DNA of 8,414 bases from Veillonella sp. (GCA_018367495.1 JAGZGB010000068.1:1-8414), one strand, 5' to 3'; counted from the stretch's first letter, positions 1-8,330 are shown. Made by a program: numbers and translations. Notes: a model not told the origin generated them from the letters alone.

Positions 1-83
1 GGTGCCGGAGGTGGGACTTGAACCCACACGGTGTTACCCGCTTGATTTTGAGTCAAGTGCGTCTGCCATTCCGCCACTCCGGC
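1..83 (-). tRNA. tRNA-Leu (anticodon CAA), 3' terminal A off the edge
   Basis: This tRNA reads UUG leucine codons. On the minus strand it folds as a class II cloverleaf. The 7-bp acceptor stem is GCCGGAG with CTCCGGC, and the D stem is GCG/CGC. The anticodon stem CTTGA/TCAAG encloses the loop CTCAAAA, giving anticodon CAA. A variable arm with a CGG/CCG stem is typical of leucine tRNAs. The T stem GTGGG/CCCAC encloses TTCAAGT. The discriminator base is A (position 3), and positions 2-1 read CC, so a genome-encoded CCA tail is likely with its last A just outside the window. It lies 54 bp downstream of surE and has its own promoter. Further tRNA genes could follow outside the window. Confidence 0.96.
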
Positions 84-100
84 GTCTCGGAACATTTGTT

Positions 101-129
101 ATTATACAGATATCCCAAAACAATGTCAA
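101..129 (-). promoter_or_regulatory. Perfect sigma-70-type promoter for tRNA-Leu
   Basis: On the minus strand, TTGACA (129-124) and TATAAT (106-101) are separated by exactly 17 bp, an exact match to the consensus housekeeping promoter. Transcription would start near position 94, about 10 nt before the tRNA 5' end at 83. The -35 box begins only 8 bp after the surE stop codon, so the promoter fills the surE-tRNA spacer. The stretch from surE to the promoter shows no hairpin terminator, so read-through from surE is also possible. Confidence 0.9.
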
Positions 130-137
130 CACATTTT

Positions 138-899
138 TTATATTTCATCTAAAATATTTTGGACCACTTCCATACCGATATCACATTGTTGCTTCCACGT
201 AAGAGCTACACCTGTTATATAGCCTTTACGAGCATATTCTACATCAGTTGGAACACTTTCAGCACCATAATCTAGCTCGCCTGCCAACCAATAATAATCC
301 TGACCTCTTGAGTTAATGCGAGCATCAATAATATTGCTATAAGTTTGTAAACCTTGGCTAACCATTTTAAAATGATCCCAATCACATACGCCACGTAACG
401 GAAAGTTTACATTTAATAGGCCATCAAAATTCCCTTTCACATAAATTTTTTCTATCAATTCATGGATAAAGGGATGCATTTCATCCCCTCGTTCAGGAGA
501 ATATCGTTCCACAGATAATGCTAACCCTGGAATGCCATAAAAACAACTTTCCATAGCAGCAGATACAGTACCAGAATATAGCACATCTGAACCCAGATTA
601 AAGCCATGGTTAATACCTGAAATCACAAGATCAGGCATATCATCAGTCAATAAATAACTAAGGCCAAACTTCATGCAATCAGAAGGAGTTCCCGTTAGAG
701 CATAAAGGCGAGGATTTTCATCCTCGCCATTGTACGCGTCTAATTTTAAAGGAATCTCAGTCGTCAATGCATGGGATTTAGCACTTTGCTCATTTGCAGG
801 TGCTACAACGGTAATTCGATAATATTGACTTAAGTACGATGCAAGACGACGTAAACCATCTGCTAAAATACCATCATCATTACACATTAAAATATGCAT
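138..899 (-). CDS. surE: 5'/3'-nucleotidase SurE
   Basis: SurE is a cytoplasmic metal-dependent phosphatase that removes phosphate from nucleoside 5'- and 3'-monophosphates; some members also act on short polyphosphate. The 253-residue product matches the usual family length. Visible signatures are the N-terminal CNDDG with the metal-binding pair D8-D9, S39 in NEQS, the TGTPSDC block near 69-75, SGIN with N97 near 94-97, and the DVLYSGTVSAAMES block near 105-118. I chose the ATG at 899 because AGGAG at 909-905 sits 5 nt upstream. The in-frame GTG at 905 would overlap that site. It lies 17 bp after the upstream glycosyltransferase and is probably the last protein gene of the operon. The envelope genes before it do not explain its role; clean-up of nucleotides is an inference. 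Confidence 0.95.
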   Translation of the reverse strand: MHILMCNDDGILADGLRRLASYLSQYYRITVVAPANEQSAKSHALTTEIPLKLDAYNGEDENPRLYALTGTPSDCMKFGLSYLLTDDMPDLVISGINHGFNLGSDVLYSGTVSAAMESCFYGIPGLALSVERYSPERGDEMHPFIHELIEKIYVKGNFDGLLNVNFPLRGVCDWDHFKMVSQGLQTYSNIIDARINSRGQDYYWLAGELDYGAESVPTDVEYARKGYITGVALTWKQQCDIGMEVVQNILDEI

Positions 900-904
900 A
901 GTCA

Positions 905-909
905 CTCCT
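905..909 (-). promoter_or_regulatory. Ribosome binding site of surE
   Basis: AGGAG on the minus strand lies 5 nt before the ATG at 899. It overlaps the GTG that begins at 905, which rules out the two-codon-longer start and sets the product at 253 residues. Confidence 0.75.
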
Positions 910-916
910 AAAGATT

Positions 917-2179
917 CTATTTTTTATTCTTATTCATATTGCCCATACGTGTTAATTTTACGTCATTCAAACCAACAGCTCGTGTATGTACTGTATGAGA
1001 CCATTCCTTATTATGACGACGGAACCAACCTAAAATATTTACTGGGACCCAAGAGTACACAAAAATTGGATATAACAAATAGTAGAACCAAATTTTAGGC
1101 GGTACCTTAATTTTTAACAACACAATAAGTGGGAACAAATATTGACCAATACCGATAATCTGCCATACAGACATCGGCATAATTTGATACAAAATATTTG
1201 TATAAATCGGCACATATGCATTGATATATGAAAATACTAAATATATAGTTGTCAACAACAAGAAATAAGGCTGACTAACTTGTAAAATACCATCCAAAAT
1301 AACGATATTACCTTGTTTAATACCTGCGGCAAATAATTTAGGTATGTATCGATCTGCACAGTCAAATTGACCTTGTGCCCAACGTAAACGTTGTTTACAA
1401 GAAGCCATCATAGTCGTAACCTTTTCATCGTATACAATGGCATCGTGAGCCCAAGTAGTTTTAAGGCCATGTGTTAATAACTTCATAGAAAATTCCATAT
1501 CCTCAGTCAAGCTATTACAATCCCAGCCATATTCACGGATGATAGATGTACGTATACACATACCAGTACCACCTAGTGCAGTGGATAATCCAATTCGGTA
1601 TTTTGCCAAATGCCACATATGATTAACCATCCAAAACATGATAGAAAATGTACCGGCAACCCAAGAATCTGTTGGGTTTTTAGAGTTTAAGTACCCTTGA
1701 ATTACAGACTCACCTTTTTCAAGATGATCATTCATTTCTAGCATAAATTGGGGATGTACTAAATTATCGGCATCAAAGATAAGAAAGGCATCATATTTCC
1801 GATCCATTTTTTCCACACGATCAAACATCCACCCCATGGCATAGCCTTTGCCTACTTCTTCTTTATTGAATCGTTCATGTACATTAGCACCTGCAGTGCT
1901 TGCCACTTCAGCAGTCTTATCTGTACAGTTATCGGCAACAACAAAGATATCGTACAACTCATCAGGGTAATCCAAACTACGTAAGTTTTTTACTAACTCA
2001 CCAACTACCGCTTCCTCATTATGAGCACACACAACGATGGCAAAAGAATTTTTAGGGGTATAGTTTTTATGTACTCGAGACCGCCACATACCAATTACGG
2101 CGAGCACAAAATAATAAACCGTATAAAATACGATTATTACCTGCATAGGGATCAATATCAGATCCAGTAGGTAATTCAT
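917..2179 (-). CDS. Membrane family-2 glycosyltransferase, possibly processive
   Basis: This is an inverting GT-A glycosyltransferase that would use a nucleotide sugar at the cytoplasmic face of the inner membrane. The 420-residue protein begins with a membrane segment (about 5-31). The catalytic domain follows, with VVCAHNEE near 49-56, D83 in VADNCTD, the DAD metal motif (136-138), the TED block with the likely catalytic base D227, and QRLRW (263-267). Hydrophobic C-terminal segments lie near 292-320, 337-357 and 364-385, and the tail is basic and asparagine-rich. The D, DxD, ED, QxxRW set is that of cellulose, chitin and hyaluronan synthase-like enzymes, which are often processive. The sugar and acceptor cannot be read from the sequence, and there is no adjacent export or polymerase gene. 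It lies 19 bp downstream of pssA and 17 bp before surE, so it belongs to the same operon. The start is set by GGAGG 8 nt before the ATG. Confidence 0.9.
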   Translation of the reverse strand: MNYLLDLILIPMQVIIVFYTVYYFVLAVIGMWRSRVHKNYTPKNSFAIVVCAHNEEAVVGELVKNLRSLDYPDELYDIFVVADNCTDKTAEVASTAGANVHERFNKEEVGKGYAMGWMFDRVEKMDRKYDAFLIFDADNLVHPQFMLEMNDHLEKGESVIQGYLNSKNPTDSWVAGTFSIMFWMVNHMWHLAKYRIGLSTALGGTGMCIRTSIIREYGWDCNSLTEDMEFSMKLLTHGLKTTWAHDAIVYDEKVTTMMASCKQRLRWAQGQFDCADRYIPKLFAAGIKQGNIVILDGILQVSQPYFLLLTTIYLVFSYINAYVPIYTNILYQIMPMSVWQIIGIGQYLFPLIVLLKIKVPPKIWFYYLLYPIFVYSWVPVNILGWFRRHNKEWSHTVHTRAVGLNDVKLTRMGNMNKNKK

Positions 2180-2187
2180 ACTATTAT

Positions 2188-2192
2188 CCTCC
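2188..2192 (-). promoter_or_regulatory. Ribosome binding site of the family-2 glycosyltransferase
   Basis: GGAGG on the minus strand lies 8 nt before the ATG at 2179. An in-frame GTG at 2194 contains part of this site and is therefore an unlikely start, so five N-terminal residues of the longer reading frame should be dropped. Confidence 0.8.
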
Positions 2193-2198
2193 ACACAC

Positions 2199-2870
2199 TT
2201 ATTTACGTACTATATTTAACGCCCCATTAATGAGACCAAACATCACATAGCCTGCAAAAATCATTACTGCCCATGTATGCCAATCATATACGAGACAAGC
2301 TACAACAAAAATGGCAGTAAGTACAATGGAAAGCTTATTAATATAGATTGCAGTTTTACCTTTGAAGTCTGGATACTTGACTTCACTAACCATTAAGAAG
2401 CCAACACCAATCATGCAAACCACCAATACAAATTGAGGCACTTCTACACCACTCAACACGTAGGTAGCCGCCAAGCAACCTGCAGCTGGAATTGGCAACC
2501 CTTCAAAGTAACCATGAACTTCTTCAGTTTTAATGTTAAAGCGAGCAAGACGGAATGCGCCCAATACAGCAAATACTAATAATGGTACATAGGCAATCCA
2601 TCCCAAACCATAAAGCTCTTTCATATATAACATATAAGCTGGTGCTACACCAAAGCCTACAACATCTGACAAAGAGTCTAATTCACGACCCATAGGTCCT
2701 GCCACACCTAAAGCTCTCGCTACACGACCATCTAAGCCATCAGCAACTAAGGATAATAGTACACAAATAGCAGCATAGAAGGTATTCCCTGTAGCAGAGA
2801 ATGTGATACCTAGAACACCAAAAGCTAAATTAGCACTGGTAAATAAATTTGGAATAATAGATTTATTCAT
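2199..2870 (-). CDS. pssA: CDP-diacylglycerol-serine O-phosphatidyltransferase
   Basis: This integral membrane enzyme makes phosphatidylserine and CMP from CDP-diacylglycerol and L-serine, the first step towards phosphatidylethanolamine. The 223-residue product has the full CDP-alcohol phosphatidyltransferase signature DGx2ARx8Gx3Dx3D, spanning about D47 to D69 (reading DGRVAR, then G, D and D). A conserved NLFT block sits near the N-terminus, and the rest is a run of hydrophobic helices, as expected of the Bacillus-type membrane PssA rather than the E. coli peripheral type. The start at 2870 is supported by GGGAGG 7 nt upstream; an ATG 10 codons earlier at 2900 has no better site and would lengthen the overlap with psd. 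The ATG overlaps the last 8 bases of psd, which suggests translational coupling of the two consecutive pathway enzymes. Serine as the alcohol is inferred mainly from the adjacent decarboxylase. Confidence 0.93.
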   Translation of the reverse strand: MNKSIIPNLFTSANLAFGVLGITFSATGNTFYAAICVLLSLVADGLDGRVARALGVAGPMGRELDSLSDVVGFGVAPAYMLYMKELYGLGWIAYVPLLVFAVLGAFRLARFNIKTEEVHGYFEGLPIPAAGCLAATYVLSGVEVPQFVLVVCMIGVGFLMVSEVKYPDFKGKTAIYINKLSIVLTAIFVVACLVYDWHTWAVMIFAGYVMFGLINGALNIVRK

Positions 2871-3504
2871 GACGCAACCTCCCGATAACAGTATCTCCAC
2901 CTGTAATATGTTGACCTTTTTCCACGAACAATTCTACATCCTTATCCATGTAGATTTCAGTACAAGAACCGAATTTAATCATCCCGTACAATTGACCGCG
3001 TTCAAGCACACTATCGAGATCGGTCCAAGATACGATACGACGCGCTAAAAGACCTGCAATTTGTGTTACTAATACGGAAGTACGAGTATTTTCAATACAA
3101 ATAGTATGACGTTCATTTTCAAAGCCTACACTATCTTTAAACGCAGGCAAGAAACTGCCCATCGTGTAGTGACGGTACGTAATTTTACCATCAATAGGCG
3201 CACGATTAGCATGTACATCAAAAACAGACAAGAAAATAGTTACTTTTTTACACTCTTTATGTAAGTAAATATCTTCGTATACATCAGAAATATCCATAAT
3301 TTTACCATCCGCTGGAGATAAAATTAAATCTGGATCTTGAGGGATTACGCGTTTAGGATTTCTAAAAAAATTGACAAAAAATAATGCCAAAATAAATGAA
3401 ACAATCGCAATTACATAATGTCCTAAAAATCCTAACACCACCGTGATAATGAGCATAGCCCCTATCAGTGGAAACCCTTCCTTAATTATTGGTCCTGTAG
3501 GCAC
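2863..3504 (-). CDS. psd: Phosphatidylserine decarboxylase proenzyme (short form)
   Basis: Psd converts phosphatidylserine to phosphatidylethanolamine at the inner membrane. It is made as a proenzyme that cleaves itself to leave a pyruvoyl cofactor. At 213 residues this is the short form found in many bacteria and archaea, not the roughly 300-residue E. coli form. Two hydrophobic stretches (about 11-29 and 31-46) anchor the N-terminus. The triad is visible as D66 in SPADG, H98 in DVHANR and S180 in FGS. Cleavage is expected between G179 and S180, giving a large beta chain and a small pyruvoyl alpha chain of about 34 residues. The start is a GTG. An in-frame TGA lies two codons upstream and GAGGAG lies 9 nt upstream, so no earlier start exists. 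The neighbouring pssA supplies its substrate, which favours phosphatidylserine over archaetidylserine. Confidence 0.95.
   Translation of the reverse strand: MPTGPIIKEGFPLIGAMLIITVVLGFLGHYVIAIVSFILALFFVNFFRNPKRVIPQDPDLILSPADGKIMDISDVYEDIYLHKECKKVTIFLSVFDVHANRAPIDGKITYRHYTMGSFLPAFKDSVGFENERHTICIENTRTSVLVTQIAGLLARRIVSWTDLDSVLERGQLYGMIKFGSCTEIYMDKDVELFVEKGQHITGGDTVIGRLRHE
2878..2883 (-). promoter_or_regulatory. Ribosome binding site of pssA inside psd
   Basis: GGGAGG on the minus strand lies 7 nt before the ATG at 2870 and within the last codons of psd. It decides the pssA start in favour of the shorter, 223-residue product and fits coupled translation. Confidence 0.8.
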
Positions 3505-3513
3505 GATTCAACA

Positions 3514-3519
3514 CTCCTC
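3514..3519 (-). promoter_or_regulatory. Ribosome binding site of psd (GTG start)
   Basis: GAGGAG on the minus strand lies 9 nt before the GTG at 3504. Its first G is also the last base of the TAG stop of the upstream glycosyltransferase gene, so termination and re-initiation overlap. Confidence 0.75.
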
Positions 3520-4241
3520 TATTTATTTCTAATAACGGTCCACATAAACTTCGGAATGGTCAACATGCGGCCAATCCTTTGAGGTTCTAAATATAATCGA
3601 TACAACCATTCGAGACGATTGCGTTGCATCCATTCTGGGGCCCGAGGAATATTACCAGCCAACACATCAAAGGAACCACCAATACCAATAGCAGCAACTC
3701 CATCAAGGTGACTCAATTTTTCTGAAATCCATTGTTCTTGCTTTGGTACTCCTAAGGCAACAAAAACTAACTTTGCCTTAGACTCACTAATAGCTTTAAC
3801 GATTTCTTGTTCCTCTGCGCTATCGAAAAATCCGTCATGAATCCCTGCTATATTTAACGGTCCAACTTGAGCAGATAAATTATCAATTGCTTGTTGAGCA
3901 ACACCAGGCGCTGCCCCTAAGCAGTATACAGGAATTTGCCTATCAGCCGCAACTTTAAATAATCGTTTTGTTACGTCTACACCAGTTACGCGTTCAGGCA
4001 CATGTTCTCCTTGACGCTCTGCAGCCCACAAAATGCCAGCCCCGTCTGGAACGACGAGACTAGCATTGTTCAATATGGTGTGCAATGTAGGATTTTCATT
4101 TGCCAACATAACCATTTCTGCATTAGCCGTAGCCACTAAATGTAGCCCCGGCTCTTCAGTTAATTGTAAAATACGTTGGACTGCCTCATCCATTGTTACA
4201 CAATCGATAGGCACAGATAAAACAGAAATACGTTTATTCAA
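3519..4241 (-). CDS. WecG/TagA/CpsF-family glycosyltransferase (GT26), probable N-acetylmannosaminyltransferase
   Basis: Members of this family transfer N-acetylmannosamine (WecG uses the uronate form) from a UDP donor to undecaprenyl-diphosphate-GlcNAc on the cytoplasmic face of the membrane, an early step in teichoic acid linkage units or enterobacterial common antigen. The 240 residues cover the whole family domain: VPIDCVTMDEA near 10-20, TANAEM near 38-43, PDGAGILWA with the proposed catalytic D66, RVTGVD near 84-89, LGAAPGVA near 108-115, VALGVPKQEQW near 161-171, and RAPEWMQRNRLEWLYRL near 200-216. The C-terminal arginine-rich appendage, thought to touch the membrane, is intact. The start is TTG, 15 bp after the guaB stop. 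No teichoic acid genes are visible, so in a diderm the glycan could be a lipopolysaccharide or another surface polymer. The exact sugar is an inference from the family. Confidence 0.9.
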   Translation of the reverse strand: MNKRISVLSVPIDCVTMDEAVQRILQLTEEPGLHLVATANAEMVMLANENPTLHTILNNASLVVPDGAGILWAAERQGEHVPERVTGVDVTKRLFKVAADRQIPVYCLGAAPGVAQQAIDNLSAQVGPLNIAGIHDGFFDSAEEQEIVKAISESKAKLVFVALGVPKQEQWISEKLSHLDGVAAIGIGGSFDVLAGNIPRAPEWMQRNRLEWLYRLYLEPQRIGRMLTIPKFMWTVIRNK

Positions 4242-4248
4242 TGTAATA

Positions 4249-4252
4249 CTCC
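4249..4252 (-). promoter_or_regulatory. Ribosome binding site of the WecG/TagA gene (TTG start)
   Basis: GGAG on the minus strand lies 7 nt before a TTG at 4241. The nearby ATG at 4254 is in another frame and closes after six codons, and the next in-frame ATG falls after the conserved N-terminal block. TTG is therefore the supported start. Confidence 0.7.
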
Positions 4253-4256
4253 ATTA

Positions 4257-5785
<1,529 letters not shown>

Positions 5786-5786
5786 C

Positions 5787-5972
5787 TTAGCGTTCAGACC
5801 GCAAAATGCCGCCTTCCATATAATCATCTTTTTTCATGTCTACGAAGATAACTTTTACTGCATCAGCAGGTACATTAACGATATCAACCGCAGCTTTAGT
5901 GATAGCTTCACCTAATTGTTTTTTTTGTTCTTTTGTGCGCCCTTCAACGAGCTCTACATGAATAAGTGGCAT
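5787..5972 (-). CDS. 4-oxalocrotonate tautomerase family protein
   Basis: This is a small beta-alpha-beta tautomerase that would form hexamers and use its N-terminal proline, exposed after methionine removal, as a general base for keto-enol conversion. The 61 residues match the 4-oxalocrotonate tautomerase subunit length. Numbering from the proline, P1 and R11 (in EGR) are present. The position of the classical catalytic R39 holds K39, and the F50 position holds tyrosine. This resembles Bacillus YwhB-like members whose physiological substrate is unknown, so no aromatic degradation role should be assumed, and no such pathway genes are nearby. The start at 5972 is set by GGAGG 5 nt upstream and by the need for Met-Pro. 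A 24-codon upstream extension in frame has no support. It probably has its own promoter and ends in a strong terminator. Confidence 0.9.
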   Translation of the reverse strand: MPLIHVELVEGRTKEQKKQLGEAITKAAVDIVNVPADAVKVIFVDMKKDDYMEGGILRSER

Positions 5973-5977
5973 ATTGA

Positions 5978-5982
5978 CCTCC
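5978..5982 (-). promoter_or_regulatory. Ribosome binding site of the tautomerase gene
   Basis: GGAGG on the minus strand lies 5 nt before the ATG at 5972. It fixes the start so that proline becomes the mature N-terminal residue, as the catalytic mechanism of the family requires. Confidence 0.8.
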
Positions 5983-6015
5983 ATAGATGAAAAATGAAAT
6001 AAATTTGTTTGTTCT

Positions 6016-6044
6016 ATTATACGGTATGAGGAATAGATACACAA
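6016..6044 (-). promoter_or_regulatory. Candidate promoter for the tautomerase gene
   Basis: A perfect TATAAT (6021-6016 on the minus strand) has TTGTGT (6044-6039) 17 bp upstream; the -35 box matches consensus at only three of six bases. Transcription would begin near 6009, leaving a leader of about 36 nt before the ATG at 5972. The remainder of the recG-tautomerase gap (6045-6104) shows no clear terminator for recG, only a weak GGG/CCC hairpin around a run of T. Confidence 0.55.
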
Positions 6045-6104
6045 GGGAAAAACCCAGATAAACTCTAATATTATCGCTACTTATGTACTTATTATTCCTA
6101 CCTC

Positions 6105-8147
6105 TTAATTATACAATATTCTAAGAAATTTTTCACCAAATCTTTTTTCTAATTCTTCTTTCATTACAGATTCAAGTTTTTCTATCCCATATTTACTAGC
6201 AAACTCTAGTACATCCATACGAGCCTGTACTAAAATTTCAATATCTTTAATAATATTGGCAACCCGTAAATCAGGTAATCCTGATTGAGCCAAACCAAAT
6301 AATTGACCAGAACCACGCAATAATAAATCTTGTTCAGCTAATTCAAAACCATCTTGTGTCTGCTCCATCAATTTTAAACGCTCTTGGCTTACATCATTTT
6401 TTGAATCACTTACAAGAATGCAATAGGATTGATGAGAACCACGACCTACACGGCCTCTCAACTGATGCAATTGAGATAGGCCAAAACGTTCTGCCCCTTC
6501 AATACACATAATAGTCGCATTCGGTACATTAACGCCAACCTCGATAACTGTAGTAGAAACGAGTAATAAAATTTCGCCCTTATGAAAAGAATTCATCACT
6601 TCATCCTTTTCACTTGGTTTCATACGACCATGTACAAGGCCAACCTCATAGGCCTTGTAAAAGTACTCTTTCAATTCTAAATACAATTCTTCAGCTGCTT
6701 GTAAATCTAATTTTTCTGACTCCTCTACTAAAGGGCACACCACATAAACCTGACGTCCCTCTGCCATTTCCTTGCCGAAGAATATTCTTAATCGCTCCTT
6801 ATACGAGCTATCTACAGCATAGGTTTTAACAGGTTTACGTCCAGGTGGCATTTCTTTGATTAAGGACACTGCCAAATCTCCATATACAGATAATGTCATG
6901 GTCCGTGGAATTGGGGTGGCCGTCATAATAAGTACATGAGGATATGTTCCCTTTTGTTGCAATCTCGCCCGTTGCTCTACACCAAAGCGATGTTGTTCAT
7001 CAATAATTACAAGACCTAAATTATGGAAGTTAACGCCTTCTTGAATCAGAGCATGAGTACCGATGATCATATGAATCGATCCATCAGCTAATCCTTCATA
7101 GATTCGTTCTTTTTCTTTTTTTGTAGTAGATCCTGTTAATAATTCTATGGTAATACCTAAGTTACCGCACACCTCTGTTATACCTTCGTAATGTTGGGCC
7201 GCTAATATTTCAGTAGGAGCCATCAATGCCCCTTGGTACCCATTTTCGATGGCTTTCAACAAACTTAAGGTAGCCACAACTGTTTTACCAGAACCTACAT
7301 CACCTTGCAATAATCGTTGCATAGGACGCTCATCTTCCATATCAATGCGAATGTCCTCCAATGCATGCTGTTGATCACCTGTTAAAGAGAACGGTAAATT
7401 CTCTATACACTGAGCTATTAAATCTCCATTAGGCCCCATCTTAGGCCCTTTATGACATTGCTCTTTATTCCGCAACAAGGCCAAACCAGACTGCATAACA
7501 AACAACTCTTCATAAGCTAGTTGATGACGTGCTTCTTCGTATCGCTCTGAAGAATCTGGAAAATGCATCATCTTAAATGCATCATAGCGACTCATATAAT
7601 AGTGAGCCTCGAGAACCTCTTTAGGTAAAATCTCAGGTAACTCATGATTAGCTGCAAACCAATTACGCACCGATGAGCGCACCACAAATTGAGATACCCC
7701 ATCTGCAAGGGCATAAATGGGAACGATACCACGATCTGGCTCTCCACCGTCTCCCAAATTTTCTATTTGGGGCGTATTCATTTGCATAGACCCATATTGA
7801 AATTCCGCTTTACCATATGCATATAGACGCTGCCCTTTTTTGTAAAAGTTCTTCTTATACCCTTGGTTAAATAGCACAATCTTTAAAGGACCTGTACTAT
7901 CTGCAATGACTACTTCTAAGATAGACAATCGAGGGCGAGGACGTTTCTCTTTAACCACTATAACATTACCTACTACGCCACCAGTCATGCCAACTTTTAA
8001 ATCACCAATGCTATAAATCGTACGGCGGTCTTCATAAGTTCTTGGGAAATACGTCAACAACGACGTAATGCTCATTATCCCCAACTTATGCAATTGTTTC
8101 TCTCGACCGGGACCAATCCCCTTTATGGTCGTCAACCGTTCATCCAT
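6105..8147 (-). CDS. recG: ATP-dependent DNA helicase RecG
   Basis: RecG is a double-stranded DNA translocase that reverses stalled replication forks and processes recombination branches such as Holliday junctions and R-loops. The 680 residues are the usual length for Firmicutes. The N-terminal part carries a helix-hairpin-helix-like KGIGPG (9-14) and the OB-fold wedge domain (about 55-150) that splits the branch. The superfamily 2 motor follows: Walker A GDVGSGKT (282-289), DEQH (383-386), TATPIPRT (409-416) and QLRGRVGRG (562-570). The C-terminal RGSGQLFGLAQSGLPDLR segment (611-628) matches the region that couples ATP use to translocation. The ATG at 8147 has AGGAG 5 nt upstream. It diverges from rpmB and is followed by a 132-bp gap without a clear terminator. 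Confidence 0.98.
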   Translation of the reverse strand: MDERLTTIKGIGPGREKQLHKLGIMSITSLLTYFPRTYEDRRTIYSIGDLKVGMTGGVVGNVIVVKEKRPRPRLSILEVVIADSTGPLKIVLFNQGYKKNFYKKGQRLYAYGKAEFQYGSMQMNTPQIENLGDGGEPDRGIVPIYALADGVSQFVVRSSVRNWFAANHELPEILPKEVLEAHYYMSRYDAFKMMHFPDSSERYEEARHQLAYEELFVMQSGLALLRNKEQCHKGPKMGPNGDLIAQCIENLPFSLTGDQQHALEDIRIDMEDERPMQRLLQGDVGSGKTVVATLSLLKAIENGYQGALMAPTEILAAQHYEGITEVCGNLGITIELLTGSTTKKEKERIYEGLADGSIHMIIGTHALIQEGVNFHNLGLVIIDEQHRFGVEQRARLQQKGTYPHVLIMTATPIPRTMTLSVYGDLAVSLIKEMPPGRKPVKTYAVDSSYKERLRIFFGKEMAEGRQVYVVCPLVEESEKLDLQAAEELYLELKEYFYKAYEVGLVHGRMKPSEKDEVMNSFHKGEILLLVSTTVIEVGVNVPNATIMCIEGAERFGLSQLHQLRGRVGRGSHQSYCILVSDSKNDVSQERLKLMEQTQDGFELAEQDLLLRGSGQLFGLAQSGLPDLRVANIIKDIEILVQARMDVLEFASKYGIEKLESVMKEELEKRFGEKFLRILYN

Positions 8148-8177
8148 GGAAACTCCTTTAAATATACGATAAACACG

Positions 8178-8191
8178 TTGGATATATCCAA
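8178..8191. repeat. 14-bp perfect palindrome in the recG leader
   Basis: TTGGATATATCCAA is a perfect palindrome ending 31 bp before the recG ATG. It is a candidate operator or leader hairpin; the AT-rich surroundings make chance possible. Confidence 0.5.
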
Positions 8192-8221
8192 TTTCTGTAT
8201 ATCCTTGTGTAAAAGCCCACT

Positions 8222-8242
8222 TATATCATAGAATATGATATA
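8222..8242. repeat. 9-bp inverted repeat with 3-bp spacer between recG and rpmB
   Basis: TATATCATA (8222-8230) and TATGATATA (8234-8242) are exact reverse complements separated by GAA. The site lies roughly mid-way in the divergent spacer, about 75 bp from recG and 60 bp before the rpmB -35 box. It has the form of a dimeric regulator site, but the composition is almost entirely A and T. Confidence 0.5.
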
Positions 8243-8301
8243 TAGTATACCTTATATTGTAGTATATTTCATAAAAAGAGCAATATGTACGATAAAAACA
8301 C

Positions 8302-8330
8302 TTGCTTTACGCTACTCTTTATGATAATAT
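8302..8330 (+). promoter_or_regulatory. Promoter for rpmB with extended -10
   Basis: TTGCTT (8302-8307) and TAATAT (8325-8330) are separated by 17 bp, and a TG at 8322-8323 forms an extended -10 element. Transcription would start near 8337, leaving a leader of about 34 nt before the rpmB ATG, with GGAGG 8 nt upstream of the start. No comparably good promoter was found for recG on the opposite strand of this spacer. Confidence 0.65.

Noticed and set aside
2..202. Plus-strand open reading frame of 66 codons
   Set aside because: It runs through the tRNA-Leu gene and its promoter, then into the 3' end of surE antisense. It has no ribosome binding site or recognisable domain.
2803..3048. Plus-strand open reading frame of 81 codons
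   Set aside because: It is antisense to the psd-pssA junction, where both minus-strand genes are clearly coding, and it resembles no family.
5973..6044. 24-codon N-terminal extension of the tautomerase
   Set aside because: It would overlap the candidate promoter, lacks a ribosome binding site, and would bury the catalytic proline that must be N-terminal.
6044..6062. GGG-TTTTT-CCC hairpin downstream of recG as a terminator
   Set aside because: The stem is only 3 bp and is not followed by a T-run.
6614..6829. Plus-strand open reading frame of 71 codons
   Set aside because: It is antisense to the recG motor domain, without a ribosome binding site or domain.
8243..8300. Possible recG promoter boxes such as TATACT and TATAAG on the minus strand
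   Set aside because: The spacer is so AT-rich that many -10-like hexamers occur, and none has an acceptable -35 box at 16-18 bp.
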